Shown: one piece after another, positions 46,386-57,149 of the stretch | Layout: every line of letters starts with the position of its first letter | How positions within the stretch are numbered: the first letter of the stretch is position 1 | NCBI GenBank assembly: GCA_028751875.1 | Contig: CM054162.1 | Span: 548,959 to 612,958, forward strand | Source: Rapana venosa | Taxonomy: Eukaryota; Mollusca; Gastropoda; Neogastropoda; Muricidae | DNA length: 64,000 nucleotides | Direction: 5' to 3' | Position numbers and translations under genes: made by a program | The notes under the pieces: generated by a model | Databases searched by the model: none | Seen by the model: only the letters and a program-made list of their open reading frames with translations | What the model was told of the DNA's origin: nothing

Positions 46386-48554
46386 ACGTTTGACATCTGG
46401 AGAAGACCCTGATCATTCTGACCCTTCTAAGCACTACAATACCCTCGTCAGCCAACTCCTTGATGAGCATGCTCCTCCTACTGACCATCTCCTTCCTGAT
46501 AGGCCCTGTGCACCATGGTACAACCGTAACATCCTGGTCGCAAAACACAAACGCCGGCAACTAGAGCGGCAATGGCGAAAAACAAAAACCGAAATAAGCA
46601 AACAGCTTTTTCGTAAACAAATCAAGAAAGTTAAAACTTTAATTCGTTCAGCAAAAACAAAGTATGAATCTTCTCTCAAGTTCTTGATGCCACGTCTATG
46701 AAATCTCTCTTTTCCCTAACATCCACGTTTCTTGGATCTGAGAAGGCTAGTCCTCTGCCTTCTATTCACGACCACTCTGAACTTCCTTCTATATTTTCTG
46801 CTTTCTTCTCTGACAAAGTCCGCAACATTCGCTCCAGTTTGGATCAGACTCCTTTCCAGCCTGCAACTTTTGATCCCCAATTCTCTGGCACTCCTCTCCT
46901 TTCCTTCCATCCCGAAAGCGAGAAAGCAATCGAACTAATTCTGAAAGGAATGACTATAAAAACATGTGATCCTGACCCCATACCTGCTTCTCTTTTTGCA
47001 CAGTGCCTGCCACAACTTATTTCCACTATTATGAAAATAGTAAACTTATCTCTTAACTCTGGAAATGTTCCTTCAGCTCTAAAAACTGCTATAGTCACAC
47101 CTCTCCTCAAAAAGGTTGACCTTAACCCCAACATTCTGATGAACTAAAGACCTGTTTCCAACCTACCGTTTATCTCTAAAGTCCTTGAAAAAGTAGTTCT
47201 AAAACAGCTCAACAACCACCTTCTCTCTAACAGTCTCCTTCCTGCGTTTCAGTCTGCCTATCGCGTCAACCACAACACTGAAACTATCCTTGCCCACACA
47301 TTAAACACACTTCTACTCGCTTCTGACTCAGAGAAAATCTCTCTTCTTACTCTACTCGACTTATCTGCAGCCTTTGACACTATTGACCACTCTATTCTTC
47401 TCTCCCGTCAAAAAAAAACATTTGGTGTTACTGGCACAGCCCTTACCTGGTTTAGTTCATACCTTACTGACCGATTCCAGACAGTCACAGTAAACAAGAT
47501 TCAGACAGTACCTGCGAGATTGGAATGTGGAGTTCCACAGAGATCTGTTCTGGGCCCTGTTCTTTTCACCCTCTACACTGCTGCACTGTCACATATAATA
47601 AACCGCCATCAGATCAACCATCATTTTCATGCAGATGACTCTCAGATTCTAAGCAGCAACACTCCTGAAAATCTACCTTCTCTCTTTACAAATATGGCCC
47701 ACTCTTTTAAGATATCCAAAATTGGATGATACAGAACAAATTACAGCTAAATGCAGATAAAACGGAAACCATGCTTGTAGGGACCAAACACAAACTCTCT
47801 TCCATCACAACCTCTTCAATACAACTTGGCAATGCATCAGTCCCTTTATCCAGTGCTGTGAAGTATCTAGGGGTCATTATTGACAACACACTCTCTATGC
47901 AAAAATTCATCACCCAGACCTGCCAGTCATGCTACTATCAATTACGGCGTATTAGTGCAATTCAAAAGTACCTGTCCACAGATGCAACATCCAAACTTGT
48001 TGCGTCTCTCATTCTTTCACGTCTGGACTATTGCAATTGTCTGTTGGCTGGTCTGCCAGCATCATCAATCCAATCCCTTCAACGTATACAAAACTCTGCA
48101 GCTCATCCAATCCTCAGAAAGAAAAAATCTGAGCATATTACCCCTCTCTTGCAATCTCTCCACTGGCTGCCTGTGCCACAGAGAGTAAACTATAAGATCA
48201 GTACCATCTGTTACAAATGTCTCCACAAAACAGCACCCGCCTACCTCTGTGAATGTCTTCACTTGTACACTCCTTCTTGTTCTCTCCGCTCTGCTGCAGA
48301 TACCTTGTCCTTACGAATACCTAGATTCAACCAATCCACCATCAGCCGTCGCTCTTTCTCAATTTCTGGTCCATTGATGTGGAATGATCTCCCTCTCTCT
48401 CTCCGCCAAAAGTCTTCTTATGACACTTTTAAATCCAGCCTCAAGACATAATTATTTATTTCAAACCTAAGATTTTCCTCCCCTGCCTCAACTCATAGTT
48501 TTTCCTTCCCTTCAACAGCCAAGATTCTATTGCCCTGCCAGGGTGTGTGACCTC

Positions 48555-48593
<39 letters not shown>

Positions 48594-48835
48594 ACATTAG
48601 GACTTGATGGAACTATTACTTGTCACTGGTTGTATGACTGTGTAAGAATGAGTTGAGGGCAAGCGCTTTGATTTGTCTCTGCAAGATATAGCGCTATATA
48701 AATTCCATTTATTATTATTATATTACTATTATTATTATTATTATTATTATTATTTATTATTATTATATTATATTATTATTATTATTATTATTATTATTTA
48801 TTTTTTATTTATTTATTTTTTTTAATTATTAGTAT
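46386..48835 (+). mobile_element. L2-type LINE (plus copy), main part
   Basis: This continues the 43518 fragment: linker with QLLDEHAPP and RQLERQWRKTKTE (46450-46600), RT from about 46930 with FISKVLEKVVLKQLN, QSAYRVNHNTET, motif A DLSAAFDTIDH (47359-47391), GVPQRSVLGPVLF and an intact HADD (about 47628-47640). It then has QLNADKTETMLVG, VKYLGVIIDN, SRLDYCNCLLAGLP and a C-terminal module ending at 48451. Breaks seen are a shift near 46675, a stop replacing Tyr in NYRPVSN (near 47145) and a one-base loss near 47720. The 3' UTR has a GT tract (48560-48592), GCGCTATATAAATTCC and a long (ATT)n tail. It is the best-preserved LINE in the window but not active. Confidence 0.92.
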
Positions 48836-48849
48836 TACAAAGTTTAAAA

Positions 48850-50530
48850 AATATATAAACAGTTGTACTGTAACCTTTTTGAGTTTTGGAAACTCAGTTT
48901 TGTTGTGAAGGTAAGGCCGAAACGTTTATAAACGTTTGTTACTTTAATATCAATATTGCCATAGGTCCACTTCATTCCCACTGAAAGATTACCTTTTTTA
49001 AAAGAAATTGTCTTTTCGAAGCTAAACGACGGATATAACCTATCACCTTCATATTTTAAAGGATTTAATTGGTTTTGCATCCCTAAAATAGTAGCTGCAC
49101 ATTGTAACAGAAATATTTCTACACCCTCTGGGTGTACTTGTATGCCATGTTTCCCCTTTTTGGTAATTCGATAGCTAACTTATTAATAAAGAACGAGAAC
49201 AGCAGAGAACTTAGAAGACACCCTTGCTTAACACCCCTGTGTATTCAAAAGCATCTGAATACATAATTTGTCCCGCACACATGCTATCACAGACTCATGC
49301 ACACCTTTCAGATCCCTTAACATGTTACCACTTACTCTGTTATTATGTGATATATTCCACAGGACATTCCTATCAATTGAGTCAAACCCTTTGTGAAAGT
49401 CTACAAATGCAACATTAAGTTTTGTTTTTTGTGAATATATTTTTGGACTAGGGCATACAGAGTAAAAATATGATGAGTTGTACTGTAACCAGATCAAAAC
49501 ACTGCATGTTCTTCTATTATCTTTTATTTCTTCTCTGCCCATTTTGTCAGCAGTCTATGCAGTATATGTGTATAAACTTTGCCTATGATACTTGTTAGTG
49601 CAATGCTGTGATAATTATCTAGTTATTAACATCTCCCTTTTCATGTTTAGGAATGATTACAGATCTGCCCCAGTCTAGGGAGAAAGAATCACTTTGAAAT
49701 ATATGATTTAAAAAACCGACAAAAAATTAACCATGATTTCCTTAGAATGCTTTGACATTTCACCAATAATTTTATCAGGCCAAGCACTTTTGTGACTTCT
49801 AAGCCTTTTGGTGCTGTCAGTTACTTCCTTTGTATCAACAGATCATCAAATAATGACTCTTTACTTTGGGTCAGTTCTTCGTCAGAATTGGGCTCACTGT
49901 CTGCTGTTATGTCAAAGCTCTGAAAGGCAGCATGGAAATGATTTAAAGTGATTTCATTGTAACTAGTAGCTCTTCTGTTTACTGTCCTAATCACTGACCA
50001 AAACAGTCTTGAGTCATTTATATAATCCTTCAGATTTTTAAAATTTGTGTTTCTTCAAATTCATGTTTCTTTTGCCTTCTTAATTTTACATATTCAGATT
50101 GTTCTCTCACATACGGGTCTTTCAAATTTGTTTTCCTATTTTCTAGTTTTGTTCTTTGAACATTCTTCAACAATCTTTTCTTTTTTTTTCTCTTTTGCCC
50201 ACTTTCATAGTCAAACCACACATCAACATTTTTCTTTCTCTTGCCAACAACTCTAAGCATACATGCACCTGCACTATACATTGCTTGAACAAAGATACAA
50301 ACACTTTCATTAACATCCACAGTTGTAAGTTCATAAGCGTTATGGAGACTGTCCTTAAAACCTTCTCAGTTCTGTTCCTTCTCATACTCTCCTACATCAT
50401 CATACATTTTCTTCTGACCACACTACTCTTTCTTCAGTGCTAGAGTCACAGCTTTCTGCAGGTTTAGAGCTTCCACTTTGCCATGTCATTTCCACTGGTA
50501 AATGCCAGGAAACAAGACAATCACTTACAA
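48850..50530 (-). mobile_element. LINE copy B: FADD-less subfamily, 5' part
   Basis: Reverse strand from 50530: the end of the endonuclease (SDCLVSWHLPVEMTW, 50480-50525), a basic linker with VWFDYESGQKRKKKKR (about 50190-50240), motif A KLNVAFVDFHKGFDSIDR (about 49370-49425), then GKHGIQVHPEGVEIFLLQ directly followed by CAATIL-GMQNQLN (49050-49150). The catalytic FADD is absent. The remaining C-terminal part is short: RT sequence ends near 48860, beside the L2 tail. The family C-terminus is present only in copy A. Confidence 0.88.
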
Positions 50531-52020
50531 CCATATCATCATCATCATCATCATCCCGTGACCTTGGCGGTCGTGGAGGAGACACAAAAGACGATGCAGT
50601 GGTAAGCCTCCTCCATCCATCTCGGTCCTCGGCTCTGCGCAGTAGTGTCCAGTCATTCATCCTGGTCCATTCTCTGATATTGTCCATCCATGACTTGTTC
50701 TGTCTTCCCTCTTTCTGCCACCTTCGAGTGTTCCCTGCAGTACTGTTTTTGGCAGAGTGTTGTGGCAGAACCATGCCAGCTTTTTCTTCTTGACGATAGT
50801 GAGAAGGGGTTCCTGTGGACCTGCCAGCTGTGTTATTTGACTCTTGACAAATTCATTGGTCTTTCGTTCTCTCCAGGATATGCCCAGCAGTTTTCTATGG
50901 CATTTTGTTTCAAATGACTGGATTCGCTTTGCTGTTTCACTTACTTTTACAGCAGGATAGTCTGAATTAGGGCTTTGTAGAGCTTTAGTTTGATTAGGAA
51001 ACTGATCTCTTTACTTTTCCATATGGTGGTGAGTTTTGTCATGGAAGATGTTGCCATGACTAGTCTGACTTTGATTTCTGTCGTTGATCGCACGTCCTTT
51101 GTGAGTGTAGCGCCAAGGTATTTAAAAGCATCTACCTCCTCCAGTTGCTGGCCGTTCATGTAAATTTTAGCGGTGGCGTTGCTCGTGCTGTTCACAAGTA
51201 CTTTACTTTTCTCCGAGCCCACCTCCATCCCATATGCTCCACTCTGTTCTCAAGTCTGGTCGTAAGATCTTGCAGCTCTGTGTTACTTCCGCCCATGAGT
51301 CAATGTCATTGGCAAACCGCAAGTTGTTGAGGGTCTGCCACCAATGGGAATGGTAGAGTGAAGTCTCTCATAATGTTTCTAAGAACAGATTAAACAGGAC
51401 TGGAGATAACAGGCATCCTGTTGGACCCCAACTGTGTTTGAAGTAGTCTCCGACCTGATTGTTCAAAGGACTGCACTGCTTGCAGTGTTGTATAGTGCTT
51501 GAATGTTTGCACTAGTCCTTCTTCAAATGCCAAACATTCTGAGGACCTGCCACAGGCCTTCGTGCCATACTCTGTCGAAAGCCTCTTGAAGTCGATGAAG
51601 TTGTGGAACAGTCTCTCTGATGTTAAGATATTTTCCATCAGATGTGGCAGTTACAAATCTGTTCGATTGTGCTCCTCGCCTGCCCTGAACCCACTTGTTC
51701 CTCTGCAAGGTTTTCTTCTGCTCCTTCTTGAGTCGATTCAAAATAACTTTGAGCATGATCTTGCTGGCGTGGCTCATGAGGCTGATTGTCCTATAGTTTT
51801 GGCATTGGCGTAAATTCCCCTTCTTGGGCAGGGGTATGATAAGTGATTGTGTTCATTCTGTTGGCCACTGTTTTGTCTCCCAAATCTTCTGACAGATAGC
51901 TGTAACATGTGTGATAACTGTTTTGCCACCATGCTTGAGCAGCTCTGCTGGTATGTTGTCTGCTCATTGGGACTTTCCTACTGGTAAGCTGCGGATGGCT
52001 TCTTCCACTTCTTCCCTCAG
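50531..52020 (-). mobile_element. RTE-like LINE, decayed
   Basis: The reverse strand has SHASKIMLKVILNRLKKEQ (about 51720-51777), AFDRVWHEGLW (about 51540-51575), a thumb-like part with MEVGSEKSKVLVN and DAFKYLGATLTKD (51110-51228), and the C-terminal GRQNKSWMDNIREWTRMNDW plus AEDRDGWRRLTTASS (50590-50730). It ends in a (GAT)n tail (about 50537-50557 as ATC on the plus strand), as is usual for RTE-type elements. The FADD region is not readable in one frame. It sits at the 5' edge of LINE copy B. Confidence 0.85.
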
Positions 52021-52115
52021 TGTAAAAATATTTCTGTTACAATTTGCAGCTACAATTTTATGGCTGCAAAATCAATTTAGTTCTTTAAAATATAAAGCTG
52101 ATATCACAGATCTGT
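52021..52115 (+). mobile_element. LINE copy C: 95-bp fragment of the FADD-less subfamily
   Basis: The plus strand translates as KIFLLQ, FAATIL, WLQNQF and SSLKYKAD, collinear with copies A and B but in the opposite orientation. It carries the same loss of the catalytic motif. It lies immediately beyond the 5' edge of the RTE-like element. Confidence 0.8.
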
Positions 52116-53959
52116 GAAAAGATTCTCGGGAACAATGAAACATAAACCTTTAAGTACATCATGCAGTGACTAGCCAACATTGATATTCTCCACTACTGTC
52201 ATTTTGCAAAATCCATTCATACAAATGTGAACAAAAAATCAACAATAGAATTTCATTACAGTACATATTTTGGAGTTTGTGGAAGCACCGCTTCATAATT
52301 ATCACTTCAAAAATACATGTATAGGTACACAATACCTCAACCTTCAAAATATTGGCTAGATAACGATACCAGGTAATGGAATGCCAAAATGCCACAAACC
52401 ACAAAAACATCAACAGGCGTAAGTATAGCAATTACACTTTCTTCCAAAAAATGAATATCCCATTCTGTTATATGGTCCGTTAAAATAATTGTACTAGGTC
52501 CCCGCCCCCCCACGACTCACCACCCCCCCACCCCCCCCACCCCCAGCCCGCTTCCCACCACCCCCCCCCTCACCCCCCACCCCCCTTCCCTTCACTACCC
52601 CCGCCGCCCCCCCCCCCCCCCCCTACCGGGGAACACAATTAGCACCCAGCTATCAAACAACCTCGGATTCAGAAAATCCGATTTCTAACAAAAGTAATGC
52701 TACTTCATTGAATTACAGACAAGAAATGATATTATATAAACCAACCAGTTGTAAGCATGTATAAACTAATTAACACAAACCACAGCGTATCCTTCCGAAG
52801 AAAGATAACCAAATCCGAAATCAGAACACTAAGAAATGTTGAAGAAGAACCAGAAAAAACAAAGGAGCCATAACAAAGCATCTCGTCAAGAAACACAAAA
52901 ATCACAGAATGAATCGTATTAGATGAAGGATGGGGTATTCAGTTAGTAAAATTAAACCACCTTAAAGCAAGAAAGGGACCAAGACGTGGAGAGGGTAGCG
53001 TGTCCTATTTTGTTCCTCTGCTGCCAGAGTGGACGGTCCACAACCCCCCTCTGCGTTGCGCCAAGGTAACAACGAGCTAGTGGGAGATGTGAACCCGCTG
53101 CATCATGAATGGGTGCAGTAGTGGAAGATGGCCTCCTGCTCATGGCTACTGGGTTGTCCCGCTACTTCACAGCGATGGGTGACCATCAGTCCTCCTTTCG
53201 TTCTGCACAGCCATTGGCCAGCAGGGAGACCCAGGGATAACCAATTAGCGTCACGTATCGGGCGGAGGACAGAACCCTCCAACTTCCCCCCCCAGAATGT
53301 CAGACATGAGTGAGACAAGAGGTCATACACGGCAGAAACACCCCCCCCCCTCCGTCTCAGGTGTCAGTAGTGTGGATTTAAAACCAAATTCAGCCACCTC
53401 GCCACAGGTGAACCCCCACACACCCAACGCGCAGATCCTTCTCACGGGGACGTGCGCCACTTATGCTGGTGCAAAGAGAAAAGCTTCAGAGCTGACCTGC
53501 GTGACACTGACCCTAGACAGACCCCTTAAATGAGAAGGTTGCACCATCAGACCAGACAGGACTTAATATATGCTGCCACAGCATCATGATGTGTAAGACT
53601 CATACACCTGTTCTTAATAAAGGGAAGGAAGTCAATGAGGGCCCACCCCCAACACCCGAATTCGTGTAAACCGCACCTGATGAATCCCTCACACTGGCAT
53701 GATCAACAAATCATAGCAATGCAAGCCAGCTTAGAGATACCCTCAGACGAGCAGATATAACTCAATAATGACGCCTGCATAGCCGACTGAAATGAACAGC
53801 AAGTTTTCCCAAAGTCAGACCTGAATGTTCAGCGAATAAAATATTGTCCCTCATACATAAATTAAATGAACTGACGAAAGAACCCACAGACACGTTAGTT
53901 TGAAACCCTCGTATAATACCCTAATACAGACAGACAAATATTTTCAGCTACTAAGACCT
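52116..53959. other. unassigned; long C-rich tract
   Basis: A C-rich tract spans about 52500-52625 and another poly-C run lies at 53340-53351. No gene or element family is recognisable. The open frames at 52952-53533 show no domain. Confidence 0.5.
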
Positions 53960-54860
53960 AAGTCAGATGATTGTTACAGCATGTTTTGTTCCCACTGACA
54001 CATCCAGAAAGTACGCGTGTTGTCCTATGTCAAAGTAGAGTATCCGCGTGGTTGTCCCTATGTCCCCAGACTGTTTGGTTCCCGTTGTTGTTCTAGTGTC
54101 AGGACTGTTAGTTCAGTTATTGTCCCTATGTCAGGACTGTTAGATCCGCTTGTTAGTCCCTATGGGCAGCCTGTGTACTAGTTCAGATAGTTGACCAAAG
54201 ATGTCAACAGTTAGAAAGTTCCGCTTGTTGTATCCTATGACAACAGTTTTTTGTTAGCTTTTAGTCCCTAAGAAGATGTTTGTTCAACTTTGTGTCCCTA
54301 TGTCAGATGTTTTGTTCAGCTAGTTGTGACGCTCTGTCAGTACAGAAATAACAGCTGTAAGTCCTAGTCAGACTGTTTGTTTCAGGCTTGTAGTCCCTAT
54401 GTCAGACTGTATGTTCAGCTTGATGTCCCTATAACAGACTGATGATCGCTAGTGTCATCAAGTGTCAGACTGTTAGAAAAACAGCTTGAAGTCCTAAGTC
54501 AGACTGTATAGTTCAGCATGAAGTCCCATAAGTCAGATGATTGAACAGCTTGTAAAGTCCCTATGTACAGACTGTTGATACCGCTTGTTGTCCCTATGTT
54601 CAGAACTGATAGAATCAGCTTGTAGACCCTAATACAGATTGTTGGATCAGCTTGGATGTACCCTATGATCAGTACAGTTTGTTACAGCATTGATGTCCTA
54701 TGTCAAGACTGTTGGTTCAGCTGAGATGCCAATTTCAGCTTGAGGAGTTCAGTTGTTGACCCTATGTCAGACTGTTTGTTCAGCTTTGTTGCTCCCTCAA
54801 GTCAGATCCTGTAAGTTCAGCGTGATTGTCATATGACGGACTGTTTGTATGCCCACGTTG
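53960..54860 (+). repeat. ~32-bp tandem repeat, indel-rich
   Basis: Units are built on GTCCCTATGTCAGACTGTTT and GTTCAGCTTGTT. There are roughly 25-28 units, almost every one with different single-base insertions or losses. That pattern looks like raw long-read error more than like normal minisatellite divergence. Confidence 0.85.
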
Positions 54861-57149
54861 ACACACACGATTACTTTGTTACCTAGTCTCCCCCCCTTGA
54901 GTAAGTATTGTTTAATTGACATGCATTTTGTCTTCCCCCTAGGTAGTGAAACGAGCTATCCACTGTCTTGGCTGTCCATCCCTGGACTGTCCCACCCGTG
55001 AGCCCTGACAAAAGTCCACTCTGTCCACGTGTGTAATTTGTGTGGCGTTTTTTTGTTTATTATTGTGACTGGTGTGTGTGTGGATGTGTTGTGTAGAAGT
55101 ATTGTAGTGTTTTGTGTTGTGTGTGTGAGTGTGTGTCTGTGTGTGTCATTCAGCCTTGTTCAGTGTAAATGACAGGTTGCCACCCGAGTCGGAGGTTTAT
55201 GGCCCAGTTTGAGATATGCAAGACACAGAGAAAGACTCTCTGTGACGACACCCTCCATAATGTCTAGTTTACCATAGATTGCCATTTTCATCTAGTAGTA
55301 CCTGTAGAGAATCTAGTTATTTCTGCGGTACCGTCATTCTGAGGTCCACACAGCCTGATGTCCGCTGAATTGCTGCTGCACTGTCTGAATAGTTTCCCTA
55401 CTGGCCTGCACCCGTCTGTACATCTGTTGTTGACTGAGTGCACAGCCCTTTTATTTCATTCAGCTATCTTAAATGATGCTCTAGTATCATCAAGACGGGC
55501 TAGCAATGCTGGTAAATAACATTGCGTCACATTGAAGATCAGGTTTAGCTATCCCGTATTTCAAAGTGATATTTTCCTATGGTGTTAAATCAGAGCCAGA
55601 CTCCACACATTCCAAAAGTCTTCAGATCGCGACCAATACCAAAGGTCCCAAGATCGAAACAGACGCAGAAACAACTTGACGCACAGGATTAATCAGAGTT
55701 TGTTTTCATAAGAGCAGGCCAATTGTGGTGCCGTGGGGACACGATGACAACTTTACAAATTCCGCATATACGACGGGGATGGATGGTAAAAAAAACCATG
55801 AGAGCTTATTCCATGAAACGAAAAAGAGAATAAAATATTAAAAACACAAAAATAACTACAGATGGAAGAAAGTTTATTTTAATTATAGATTGTTATTCAA
55901 ACTGAAATCACTGAGAGTCCATAGCTACTTTAACTCCACTTCTCTGAACGGCACTGTCAGTGGGGGTTGGACACCCGTTATACTCATTCCCACAACGACC
56001 CAGAGGTGTACAACTGACACATGTATAAAAAAAGTGTGAAGACACAGACTCCAGTGGATTGAATAGTCATGTCATATAAATGCCACAATAACTTGCACAA
56101 CACACCAAGGAAATTTCTAAATACAAGTATATGTACAATAGCGTCATTTTCAGGGACAATAAAGAACCAGAGCCCAAAGCGGAGCTTACAAAATAGGCCA
56201 GTTTAGGACTGCCTCACACAGCATGTCAGATGTCGATGACACCTTTGCAGCCTCCTCGCTACACTTTGTTCTGAACTGCTTGACCCGCCCTGTGTCTTTG
56301 CTCTCACGACTGCACCAAATAACATTTGCCAAGTTCAGGACCTGATGTTTGCAAGTCACCATGTTGCAATGTGTATTCCTTTCCTCGCTATTAAAAGTAT
56401 CACCATCACTTAAAGTATAATTTCAAAGCTTTGCACACACTGACAAATAAGCAAAAGACAGAGCATACAACAGCCCAACCATCTCCTCAACGCATTATTA
56501 GGCGGCCCTCCTGAGCAGCGAGAGAGAAGAGGAGGGAAGGGAGAAAATGGTTGGGAGATCAGGGAATGAGGTAGGAGATGGAGTAATATGAAGACAGATG
56601 AGAGCAAATGCGACGAGCTGGAGAGATAACTGATGATATAAGAGAGTGAAGAGAGAGGAGGAGGAGATGAGAGAACGCTGGGTTGCCCGCTCAAGTACCC
56701 ATGACGGCACCATAGCGACAGGCAAAGAACATGGTTATATTATTGACTTTGTAAGCAAAGCAGCTCATTCTGATTAGAGAAAAAATCACACATGCTGCAG
56801 GACAAGACCCAAACAAGTGGTAGTTAGCACTTGGTGCCCCCCGAGGGCAGCAATGCAACTCGAGCACTACGCCAAGACTAGGATCACTGCCCACCACCCG
56901 GCAAGTCGTAAAGGCGAACTAAGGTCGTGGACCCTTCCCCCAGGTTAGAGGGTTAGACACAGGGCTAACAGACCCTGTACTGTAAAAAAAGTTTTGTTAC
57001 GGAACCCTGGCCCACAAACAAAACAACTACTAAGGGTCGACGATGTAATTTAGGGTCCTGAGTGACTTCATATCGGAGATCACGGACGATAACGCAAGAA
57101 TGACAGTGGTTGAAACTAGCCCGAACGAAGCCACAATCGACAGGAAAGC
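54861..57149. other. unassigned, containing one SINE fragment
   Basis: GT-rich patch at about 55060-55150, SINE family 2 fragment at 55690-55840, otherwise no recognisable gene. Small frames at 56410-57373 on the reverse strand have no domain. Confidence 0.45.
55690..55840 (+). mobile_element. tRNA-derived SINE (family 2), 3' fragment
   Basis: It shares TTTACAAATTCCGCATATAC, GGATGGATGGTAAAA and GCTTATTCCA with the 3' half of 9483-9835. The tRNA-like head is not recognisable. Confidence 0.55.
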
